A DNA stretch of 64,000 nt from Neurospora intermedia (Eukaryota > Ascomycota > Sordariomycetes > Sordariales > Sordariaceae). The notes under the pieces were generated by a model. It ran no database searches. It was not told the DNA's origin and saw nothing but the letters and a program-made list of their open reading frames with translations. Shown here in pieces: positions 12,055 to 21,629 of this stretch. The stretch spans positions 3,373,001 through 3,437,000 of the forward strand of contig BTPP01000001.1 in assembly GCA_037102815.1 (NCBI GenBank). The letters run 5' to 3'. Positions within the stretch are counted from its first letter, which is position 1. Each line of letters begins with the position of its first letter. Position numbers and translations under genes: made by a program.

Positions 12055-13943
12055 TTATAGGTTATTCCTAGTTCTAGATATTTATTTAAATAACCAAATA
12101 TTTGATTAACAGCCTTAAAGTGTTTAATACTAGGATTACTAGCATATTTAGCACAATATTGTATAGGGAAGGCTAAATCTGGCCTAGTTTTTAAGGCTAG
12201 ATATAATAAAGATCCTATATATTGTTGATATAGTTTTATTTCTTCTTTAGAAGCTTAACCTTTATTTTTAACTAATTTTATTTTAGTTAATAGTATTGAT
12301 ACTGGATTTATATCTAATTTATTATATTTTTCCAGCATTTTTCTGGTATATTTAGACTGGTGTAAATGAATAGAATTATTATTTCTATTAATTTTAATTT
12401 CTATACCTAAAAAGGTATTAACTTCACTAAGGGATTGAAGTTTAATACTATTGGTAGCTTTTTCTACTACTTTTTCTATAGTAGATTTATTTGGGCCTAT
12501 TATTATAAGGTCATCAACGTGACAGAGTATAATAATATTAATTTTATTATTTATAAAAACACCGTCGTCGAAGGGGAATACTTCGAAATCTAAGGATTTT
12601 AATACCTTAGTTAAATATTTATACCAGAGTCTAGGACTTTGTTTAAGGCCGTATAAAGCCTTTTTCAATTTACAAACTTTATTAGGTTGTAAATTATTAT
12701 TATTATAATAATTAATAGGTGGAATAACGTATATATCCTTATCGATATAAGCGTGAACGAATGTATTTTTTACATCGTATTGTAATAATTCCCAGCCATT
12801 AGTAATAGCTATAATAAAGAATATTCTATACGTTTCTGGCCTACAGACTGTAGAAAACGTTTCTAGAAAATCTAAGCCTTCTATTTGGTTAAATCCTTGG
12901 ACTACCCAACGGCTTTTAAATTTATATTCTTCTTTAGGAGAATTAATAATATTATTATTATTAATATTATTATTTTCTTTATTATTATTATTATTATTAT
13001 TATTTTTAATAATAGTTTGGTTATTATTTATAGGTTTAATTTTATAAACCCATCTACCGCCTAGAGCTTTTCTATTTGGGGGCAGATCTACTATTTCCTA
13101 AGTATTTTGTCTTTCCAGTTCTTCTACTTCTATTTTCATAGATTCAATCCACTTTTGGCTATAAGGACTAGAAATAGCCTGCTTATAAGTAGAAGGTTCT
13201 TCAATATTATTAATATTATTAATAATATTCAATACAGAGTTATTTAAATAATTTATCGATTGATATTCTTAGTAATATTCTCTGTCTTTCCTTGGTAGTA
13301 ATACGCGTATATTATTTGATAAATTATTATTATTATTTGGAAAGTGATCACTAGAATCAATAGTTCTAAGAGATCTGCGTAGACCTTGATTATTTGTATT
13401 ATAATTATTCTTATTAGAATTATTATTTTTATTTTTATTAATATTTTTATTAATATTAATTTCTAAATCATCTTCTGATTCAGATTCGGCTTCTTCATTA
13501 TTATAATTTTTATTATTATAATTATTACTTAGAAGAAATTCTTCCGAAATATCTTTAATAGTATTATTATTACTATTATTACTAGTATTATTATTACTAG
13601 TATTATAAGTGGATTTATTAAGGATATTATTATTATTACTATTATAATATATCCCTTCTAGTATTTTTAAATCTCTTACCTAGAAGGTTCTATTCTTTTG
13701 GAAATTATATATTTTATAATTATTATTATTTTCCCTAAAATCTACTAATATAGCTTTTTCGGCCTGGGAGCCCAATTTTGAGATATTTGGTCCTTTTAAT
13801 TTATAATATACGATTGATCCCTAGATTCTAATATTATTAATATTAGGTTTTTCTTTATATTTTAATTCAAAGGGAGTTTTAAACCCTATAGAGCTATGGG
13901 AGGTTCTATTATATAAATATACAGCCGTATATAACGCTTCACC
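12055..13943 (-). pseudogene. Copia pol, integrase C-terminus to reverse transcriptase
   Basis: This continues the frame that stops at 13944. Protein similarity to copia polyproteins runs through the integrase tail (YNRTSHSSIGFKTPFELKY region), a long Asn/Ile-rich linker and reverse transcriptase. The longest open piece (12255-12668) has KKALYGLKQSPRLWY and the active site as HVDD where YVDD is usual. TAG codons at 13943 and at least twice more stand where Trp is expected, and a TAA stands where Gln (CAA) fits, all explicable by CpA-to-TpA change. The frame ends at the LINE insertion. Confidence 0.87.
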
Positions 13944-16325
13944 CTATAAATATTTAGGTAAATTAGTGTTAATTAATAAAGACTTCACTTTTTCTAGTAA
14001 GGTTCTATTAATTCTTTTAGGAAAGCTATTTTGTTCCTTAGTATAAGGAGTATTTAATTGCTGTATTATTCCTTTATTATTTAAAAGATTTTTAATTCTT
14101 TTATTAGTATATTTAGTACTATTATTGGATTGGAATATTTTAATTCTTTTATTATTAAGGTTTTCTTCCTTATTAATAAAATTATTAACGGTTTCGAAGA
14201 CCTCTTCCTTATCTTTTAATAAGGTTATTTTTAAATAACGAGTAGCCTTGTCTATAAAGGTTATAAAATATTTATAATTATTATAGGTTTTAATAGCAAA
14301 TGGACTATAAAGGTTACTACTAATTTTATCCAAATAATTATTATTATATTTTAAAGTATTACTTATATTCTTAATACTTTTATTCTTTTTATTCGTTATT
14401 TTAGCTTGGTAGCAAATAGGGCAATCTTTATTAAGATCCTTTTTATAAGTATAAGAAGTAATAGTATTTTTAATAATATTTTGAATATTATTATTACCAC
14501 AGTGAGCAAATCGCTGGTGTAATATATTTAAATCAATCGATTTATTAATATTATTATTATTAATACTATTTTTATTAATATTTTTATTATTAATATTATT
14601 ATTATTAATATTTTTATTAATAATATTCTTAAGAGTATTCTTTTTAATATTTTTATTCTTAATCTTCCTTATACTATTAATACTAATTGTATTAATATCG
14701 CCAGTAAATGGTCGATTTTTAGGTTTAATAATTTCTACTGGTAGAAAATATAAGCCATTTATTTGCTCACTAATACTAATAGTATTAGATTCTTTTCGAA
14801 GATAAATATTATATTTATTTGTTATATTATAATAACCCCCTTCTAAGGTAGAACTGCTTATAATATTTATACCTAATTCTGGTATATAATAGCAATTCTT
14901 TAATAATAGTCTTTTATTAGAATTTTTGAAATATACTAATACATTTCCAATTCCTAATATCGACCTTTGAGTAGCCTTTCCCCAAGAAACTAATTTTTTA
15001 GTTTCTTTAAAAGTATAAAAGAAATCCTTATTAGAAATAACATGAACCGCAGACCTAGAATCTACTATAAAATTATTTTTATAGTTATTTTTATCGTTTT
15101 TATTAAACGTAGCCGAATAGTATAACTTAGGAAGGCTATTAAATAACCTTTTTATTCCTAGACCTAAAATTTGGCTATAGTTAGCTTCTGGTTTGGTATA
15201 TGGATTCTTTATATTATTATTTTTAATAATATTATTTTTAATATTATTATTTTCAATAATATTTTTATTAATATTATTCTTTTGAATAATATTAATATTT
15301 AGGGTAATAGGGGTAGTATTTACTATTTTAATATCCTCGAAAATATCATTAGCGTAATCGTCGTCTTCGACTTCCGTAATTCTAGAATTATTAAAAGAAA
15401 GATTATTAGGTTTTTCTAAGTCAGAAAAATCTATTAAATCTTCTTCTTTTTCTTCTAAGAATTCTTGAGGGGTTTTTTCTATCAAAATATTGATATTTTC
15501 TTCCCTCTTCTTCTTTGCTGGATTTTCTGGCCTTTTCCAATGCTTAGGAGCCTTTTCTGGGTGTAGAAAAGCACAATTTTCATGCTTATGCCTAGGCTTC
15601 TTGCAATAGGTACAGAAAATAACCTTTTTGGTTACTTTCCAAGGCTTCTTTCCTTTATAAGATTTTAAATCCTTAAAGGGTTTAAAATTCTTATTAGAAT
15701 TATAATTCTTATTATAATTCTTTTTAGAATTCCTAGAATTATTATTCTTATTATTATTAAATAAAAGAATATTATTCTGGTTTGAAACTTTTCTTTTAGA
15801 TTCGTCTAATAAAGACGAAGCTAAAGTTTCTAGGGTATAAGCTTTAGAATCTTTTCTAAGCTCTTGGGTTATAGAAGAAACTAAGCCTTTAAAACCTTCC
15901 CCTAAATTAAATAAAATCCAAGAAATGACTACCTGGTTAGGTAGTTCAATTTCCCTGGCCTTTAACTCATTGGTTATAGCCTTAATTTTATTTAAATAGT
16001 CTTCCATATTCTCAAAAGAATTGGGGGTAGCCTCAAAGAATTCCTTAATAATAAGAAATTCGGAAGTAAATCCTTTAGGACTATATAAATCCTTTAGAAT
16101 TTTCCAAGCCTTATAGGCTGAGGTCTCGTGTTGAATATGGTATAGAGGGCCGTCTTCTACAATTAATTGTAGTTTAGCTAAGGCTTCCTCATCGTTTTCA
16201 CTATTAATTTGGAATTTATCCCAAACTTCTGTAATAGTAAAATAGGCTTTAGCTCTTATAGCCCAAAGGGTATAATTTTCTGTACCCTTAAGCTTTGGGA
16301 GCTTACCACTAGTATTACTAGCCAT
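13944..16325 (-). pseudogene. Copia gag-protease-integrase frame
   Basis: This 793-codon frame starts at ATG 16325. Residues 1-180 resemble the copia gag (UBN2-like) domain. A CCHC zinc knuckle has C238, C241, H246 and C251. The protease site reads DSR at 422-424 where DSG or DTG is required. The GAG-pre-integrase HHCC motif uses H603, H608, C635 and C638. The integrase core follows at about 665-785, but the expected Asp-Asp-Glu positions read N671, N734 and K770. All these losses are single G-to-A changes. Asn/Lys/Ile-rich low-complexity tracts (about 185-225, 350-375, 555-597) mirror AT-rich DNA. The frame ends at a TAG replacing a likely Trp. It is still mostly open but its enzymes should be inactive. 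Confidence 0.9.
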
Positions 16326-16730
16326 ATTGAATTATTTATACTATATATATATATATACTATAATAATATATATATATATATATATATAAATATTTCTTAT
16401 TATAATAAATAATTATTATAATATATCTTATATTTTATAATTCTTAAAAGAATTATTTATAAGATCTAGTAAGACGTGTTGTCTTATATAAGAATTATAA
16501 GATAAAATATCTTATTCTTATATATAAAAAATAATTATATTCTTAATAGAAATATAATTATAAAAATCTTATATTTAAGATTTTTATTCCTTATTATAAG
16601 GAATGAAAGACTGGTAGTCTTTTATAAGAAATATAAGACTTAGATGTCTTTTTCTTATATAAAAATAATTATTTCTTTTATTTAAGAAATAATTATAAAA
16701 ATCTTTAAGATTTTTAATCCTTATTTTAAT

Positions 16731-16769
<39 letters not shown>

Positions 16770-16924
16770 AATAAGTCTACCCTTTTATTTAAGGGACCCT
16801 TATTTTTTCACAATGGAAAAAATCCTTAAATATTTCTTAAAGAAATAAATAAGTATCTGAAAAATCAATAGTTTTTCAAAGGGGTTTTTATTCTAAGGCT
16901 ATATATATAGTTATAAATAACTAT
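16326..16924 (-). other. Structured AT-rich leader of the copia element
   Basis: This non-coding stretch lies upstream of gag. TA microsatellites occupy about 16338-16400 and 16730-16770. Between 16470 and 16715 inverted repeats follow one another: 16470-16486 (TAAGAC/GTCTTA), 16497-16515 (ATAAGATA/TATCTTAT), 16562-16585, 16586-16604 (ATTCCTTAT/ATAAGGAAT), 16606-16622 (AAAGACT/AGTCTTT) and 16697-16715. A folded leader RNA is a reasonable inference; AT richness makes some chance dyads likely. Confidence 0.5.
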
Positions 16925-17569
16925 CTAGTATAGCCAAGGAATATCCTGAAGCCAAAGAGTTCCCTTGTCCTTTTTAGTCTTTAGATCTTTAATAAAATCT
17001 AAAGCTAAAGCAAAATTCAAGGGGTTTTCTTTAGCCTGACTGTCTTTCTACTACTGAGTTCCTTCGTCTGGACCTTCCCAACCTATCCACAAGGTTTCGA
17101 AAGCTCCTTTGATGATTTCGTTCTGTACCGCTTCTGGATATTCGAAAGGAATATTTAGAAGGATACTTCTTTCGGCTTTGATTCGATGGAAAACGGAATC
17201 GAAAGAAATCGGGAAGGTAGTTGCTTCGGGAAGGTTGAGGCTGAATTTGAAAATACCGAATTGTTGAGCGTAATATTCGGTTGGAATCGGTTGTTCTGGT
17301 TGAAGAAGGTAATGGAGGGTGGAAGAGAGAGAGGCGTCCTTTTCTAAAGAATAATTAGTCGAATAGATATATTCTTTATAAACCGGCGTTTGGTCGGGAA
17401 GGAAGATAGTACGGAATCCGGGCTCATAACCTATTCGAAGGCCTTTTTCGTAGCCGACTATATCCTAGAAGGAAAAGCCGTGAGGGTGGAAGAAAAGAAA
17501 GAAATAGTCTTTTTCTTCTTCGTGGAAAAAGATGGAGGCTTCGTTGGAAATCAAGAGTTCTTCAGCCAT
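16925..17569 (-). pseudogene. Unknown leader ORF spanning LTR, primer site and copia leader
   Basis: A 215-codon frame starts at ATG 17569 inside the 5' LTR, passes through the LTR end at 17432 and the primer site at 17418-17431, and stops at TAG 16925, 600 bp before gag. It is broken only by three TAG codons: one at about codon 36, where the other LTR copy has TGG (Trp), and a TAGTAG pair about 45 codons from the end. Base composition is near 45% GC with varied codons, unlike the AT-rich gag-pol frame. The product would be rich in Phe, Tyr and Pro, with no signal peptide, zinc finger or domain that I recognise. It could be an extra retrotransposon protein, or a host gene fragment captured in the leader. 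Confidence 0.55.
17418..17431 (-). promoter_or_regulatory. Primer-binding site (initiator tRNA-Met anticodon arm type)
   Basis: Directly inside the 5' LTR the minus strand reads GGTTATGAGCCCGG. GGTTATGAGCCC is complementary to the anticodon stem-loop of initiator tRNA-Met (GGGCTCATAACC) and not to a tRNA 3' end. This half-tRNA priming is known for Drosophila copia and related Ty1/copia elements. The match to the tRNA is from memory of the family. Confidence 0.8.
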
Positions 17570-18505
17570 AGATGGGTAGAGGAGTCAAAGACGAGTAGAA
17601 CGGTATGCAGTTTGTGTGTGTAGCCTTTATATTGGTAAAGATATAGAAGAGTGACTATGGAGAAGAAAGAAGGCTTCTTCCTCGAGGGAAGGCTTCCTTC
17701 TTATAGACTTTCTGAGCTAACCGGTTGTCTTATGGACTGGCCGATTTCGTCATCGGATTCTTTGGCTTCCGAGGATTCCGGAAACGGTTTGTTTGTTTAT
17801 TTTCGTTGAGGAATGGCCGAGGAATGGGAATTCCAAAGTCCTTTGTTTACCTGGGCCGCTTTCGGAAACTGGGCATTCCAAGGCTTTCTTTCATTCCTGG
17901 GCCGCTTCCTGGAGCTGGGCATTCCTGGGCCACTTCTGGAAGCCACTTCTGGAAGCCACTTCTGGAAGCCACTTCTGGAAGCCACTTCTGGAAGCCAGTA
18001 GTGTAGAGCCTCAACGACCAGTGCAGAGCCTCAACTACCCTCTACGAGGGTTAGGGTTATATACTGGAATTTCAACTACGTATATATAAAATCGAATAAA
18101 ATCGATAAAAATCAACCAAAAATACTGGGTATATATATATAGTATATATTACCCATATATAGTTGCTTATACTCGTAAGGTATAAGATAGACCCGTAAAA
18201 CCGTTATATATATATAATATTATATAATATATTGTCACAGGATTAGCCGTGACTGCCTTGCATACGCACGGCTCCTGCCATGGGCAGTTGAGCCTCGTGC
18301 TGTGCCATTGCTGCCATTGGCCAATGGCACATCACGTGCGTATGCACGTGCGACTGGTCTGAGCTCTGGGCATGGCCTTCGTGCCTTACCCTATATCGCC
18401 AGACCTGCGCACACCTCTCTTTCCCTCTCTTCGTACAACTACGCATATCCAACCTACCCCCTACCTTTGGCCTTGCCCCGTGATATATATATAGTAAGCC
18501 CAACA
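17432..18505 (-). repeat. 5' LTR of the copia element, with solo LTR inside
   Basis: It matches 3426-4241 closely once the 253-bp insertion plus its 5-bp duplication is removed. Its minus-strand end reads TTCGAATA where the other copy has TTCGAACA, a CpA-to-TpA change in the terminal dinucleotide. It also carries the 13-bp minisatellite CCACTTCTGGAAG (about 17931-17996) with five units, same as the mate. Confidence 0.92.
18233..18485 (+). mobile_element. Solo gypsy LTR, hardly RIP-mutated
   Basis: This 253-bp GC-rich unit begins TGTCACAGG and ends CCCCGTGATA (originally GTGACA). It is flanked by TATAT at 18228-18232 and 18486-18490. The other copia LTR shows the empty site. It is the same repeat, in inverted orientation and the same length, as the LTRs at 53223-53475 and 60494-60746, so it is a solo LTR left by recombination of a gypsy element. 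It keeps CpA sites that are mutated in the other two copies. It contains an 18-bp perfect palindrome with CCAAT on both strands (18312-18329) and two CACGTG boxes (18333, 18345), plausible U3 promoter elements. Confidence 0.9.
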
Positions 18506-18510
18506 GTAAT
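18506..18510. repeat. Target-site duplication of the copia element (right, GTAAT)
   Basis: GTAAT directly follows the last base of the right LTR and pairs with 3421-3425. Confidence 0.85.
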
Positions 18511-18880
18511 AATAATAATAAGGAGGATTATAAATAACTTAGCGAACCGGAATTTAATATTATAAACGAAGATAATTAAAGAATTTATTAAATATATCTT
18601 TAAGGGTAGGGTTAGTTATTATACTACCCGGTCGGCCTCCGCCCCCCCTTTTAATTTATTTAAATTCTAATTTATATATTAGTTTATAGGTTTTTTAATT
18701 ATATATCGATTACTATTTATTTACTATTATTTCCTTTTTCTACTTTTATCTAATTTAGACTTTTTAGGGTAGGGTTAATTATTATATAACTTAATTAGCC
18801 TCCGCCTTATTTCTAATAATTACTTTTTTTTATATTTTTTTTTATTTTTTTTTAGTAAGTAAATAATATTACTAAATATC
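18511..18880. other. RIP-degraded flank with a short direct repeat
   Basis: This DNA continues the pre-insertion sequence of 2303-3420. Two copies of an AGGGTAGGGTTA...GCCTCCGCC segment start at about 18603 and 18769. They may be terminal or subterminal repeats of the adjoining Tc1/mariner relic. No gene was found. Confidence 0.45.
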
Positions 18881-20205
18881 GGATAATTATAGAATTTAAC
18901 TTTTAGAATCTCTTTAGGTACGAATAAAATATATTATAGACCCTAAAATAAGATATAAATAATATATATATTTGAACGATCGTACTATAATAATAGAAAT
19001 TCTTATTCCTATTCCCTACTTTATATTTATAAATATAATTAAACTACACCTAATAATATAACTACGAATTATATACTTTACTACCTTATTTAAATAAAGG
19101 GTATAATAATCCTTCTTATTATTAATACCCTCTATATTCAATTATATATACTTAAAATACCCCTATATCTATTCTACTCTCGTACCGATTTCCTATATAG
19201 CCTTATATAAAAATTAAGAAAATCTTTATTTAAAATATTATTACTGCTATATATTTAATAAATACGTTTAAAGTACTATTTAAAGTTACCGAAGTATACT
19301 TCGATCGGATTATATTCGGGTAAATACAATAGTAAATACTAAAAGAGAATACTTATATTATAGTATATTATAAAAATATTAGCGTTATAATACTACTTAA
19401 CGTTATTTATTACTAATATACTATTATAATTTAAGAACGGGTTTATTTTAAGTAGTATATAATTCCCTAGCTATATAATAAAACTATTTTTATTTATCTA
19501 TCCCTTAAAAATGAGTAACTCTAAGAGGCTATTTATTATAATTGTAAATAGGAAATAATATTAATAGTTACAAATAAAATAATTAATAATAATAAGAATG
19601 GCTCCTCTCGGGGCTTAACTAGTATAGTAAATACTATTTTTACGGTCTATACTAAACTTATTATAAAATACAAATATTTCTACTATAAAAAGCGAACTCC
19701 AGTATAGCTACTCTACTACCAACTCGGGTATTTATTAAATTACCTTTATTTTCAATTTCTTTTTATTCCAACGCTCCTCCTTCAAATACTTTAATATAAT
19801 TCGTTTAAATATATATATATTATATTCGGTTGTAAAGAATCCCCGAATTTTATTTAAATATAAGTCCGGCTTTAATATTAGTAGTTCGAATATTTCCTTT
19901 ACAACGGTTAGTATTGCTATATTAAAATAAATAATATTAATATATATATTTATAACCTACTTTAGGAGCTTCCTAGCGTTCTAACTACTATAATCCGGTA
20001 TAAATAATTCGCTTATAAGGTTAGCTATATTACGAAGTTTACGAATATATCGAAGGGTAATCCCCGTAATAGTTGCGATACTAGCGGTAAACTTATTATT
20101 CGCGACTATTATACGAATAATATCCTTCTAGGTACGATTTGTATATCGCGGTATAGCGCTGTTCGAGGGCTTTAATTCGGTATCGTTTCGGGTCCGGCGC
20201 GGATA
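18881..20205 (-). pseudogene. Tc1/mariner-type transposase relic (RIP-degraded)
   Basis: Read on the minus strand from about 20200, a degraded frame shows features of a DDE transposase of the IS630-Tc1-mariner superfamily: an N-terminal helix-turn-helix-like stretch, an APRGA-like block near 19610, the second catalytic block as SILVINNVK (usually VMDN) near 19410-19430, and LPEYNPIEVYFG near 19300, the usual third-Asp/Glu block. Many TAA/TAG codons break it. It runs up to the sharp change into normal DNA near 20.2 kb. A related but separate copy lies at 50.4-51.8 kb on the other strand. Confidence 0.75.
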
Positions 20206-21629
20206 GATTTACAATGGGAAATGGCCAACAAAAGTCGAAAATATCGCTATTCTACGATTTCTAACCCAACCTATTTACCCAAATGATGGGGGTCTAAAAT
20301 GCCCAATGCCAAGAAATGCCAAGATAGGGTCTGGCGTTTGGCGGTGGGAACACCTCGTATGGACGTCCGGTGGTGTGGTGGTGCCTCGTCCGGATGGGGC
20401 TTGCGAACAGAGAGGTACCTACTGCGTAGTATGCGTTTATTCATGGTGATGCTTTCTACCTCTAAGCTTCCACTCCTTTAAAGAGTTTGAACAGCAGTTT
20501 TGATCAATTTAATGTCCGCTAGGGCACCAGCGTTATGGCACCAAGCCTCCCGTAGACTCAACACCTCAATGTCCAGACCTGACTCTGATCTCTCCTTCCC
20601 TTCAGAGGTCCATGTCTCTGTGCCATTGAGCTCATTCGCACCTTCCGGAAACGAGCAGAAAATCGAAAAATTCAGGCACCCGACAACGAATTGCTGAAAC
20701 AGAATTCGCAAAAGACAACGCCGTCACTTTTTTACTTTTTTCCGCCCGTTCTTCTCCAACTTCTCGCACCGTTCATCGCTCTTATGACTGCTCGTCTCGA
20801 AATTTCACCACCAACCAACAGCCTTTTCACTACACCAGGGCGACCATACGACCAGTTATGATGAATGCCGCCGAGCCGGCCGAGCGCATGTTTCTCGCCT
20901 GTTCCTGCACGGTGCTTGTTTCCGGCTAATCTTTGCACCATTCAATGGCCATCAATGGCGGCAAACATTTGACCACCAAGGGCGGGGTAGGTGCTCTTTA
21001 CGACCGATCATGCAGTCAACTCGAGTCAACTTCGAACCACAGTCCACGACGTGAGAAAGGGAGGGCGGACGATGCGGGGAGGGTAGGAGCAGCCAGCGAT
21101 CATGGTGTTCCAGCTCTTTTGCAGATGGTGTTGTTGTTGTACAACGAATGGAATCGTGGTGCAGCAATTCCATTGTTCCCTCATTACCCATCCATCACCA
21201 CCATCTCCTCCCCTTCTCTTGGGACATTGGACGACCTGGCCCATTTTCTGGAGACACCATCAACGGACGGACGCGACCTCAAGGCGGTCAAGACCCAGGG
21301 ATTGAAAGGTGTCGTGTAACCGACTTCGAATTGCGAATACCTACCTGTACCCCTGGGGCAGCACGGGACGACTGAACACCAAACCACGACGGGCGACAAC
21401 AACACACAGCCGAGCTCTTTTTTTCTTCTTTTTTCTTTTCCCCAGCACCGAAAGGCTACAGTATCTTGACGACTCTCCAGAGGTCAATTCGCATCTCCGA
21501 CAGCTCTTACATGAATATCCTCAACAAAAGTCTTTGAACTCCCCGTATGTGGAACGTGGAATGAGCAATTGAAGGTTGGTTCGTCTCGACGGCGAAGCCA
21601 TTCCAGTTTCACGGCCATTGTGGGACGCC
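20206..21629. other. Intergenic DNA between the RIP island and the transhydrogenase gene
   Basis: Composition turns abruptly to about 50% GC with normal CpA content. Reading frames up to 128 codons exist on both strands (for example 20933-21319), but none shows a recognisable domain, conserved-looking composition or supporting splice sites. The right part is presumably promoter and 5' UTR of the transhydrogenase gene; pyrimidine runs occur at about 21418-21442. Confidence 0.5.

Larger units (their letters stand above)
3426..18505 (-). mobile_element. Ty1/copia LTR retrotransposon with two nested insertions
   Basis: The element lies on the minus strand. Its 5' LTR is at 17432-18505 and its 3' LTR at 3426-4241. 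A primer site abuts the 5' LTR, a polypurine tract abuts the 3' LTR, and both ends carry GTAAT. The gene order gag, protease, integrase, reverse transcriptase, RNase H is that of Ty1/copia. The 15.1-kb span is inflated by a LINE (5070-12035) and a solo gypsy LTR (18233-18485); without them the element is about 7.8 kb. The two LTRs are nearly identical and keep GC-rich tracts, so the insertion is younger than its surroundings. Nearly all LTR differences I saw are transitions, mostly CpA to TpA, pointing to light RIP. The pol frame is interrupted by TAG codons where tryptophan is expected and is dead as it stands. Confidence 0.93.

Noticed and set aside
18233-18485. A short inverted-repeat transposon (MITE)
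   Set aside because: The ends look like imperfect inverted repeats, but the same 253-bp unit flanks a gypsy interior at 53223 and 60494 in direct orientation with a 5-bp duplication, so it is an LTR.
20933-21319. 128-codon plus-strand frame upstream of the transhydrogenase gene
   Set aside because: No domain, no codon bias, and several overlapping frames of similar length on both strands.
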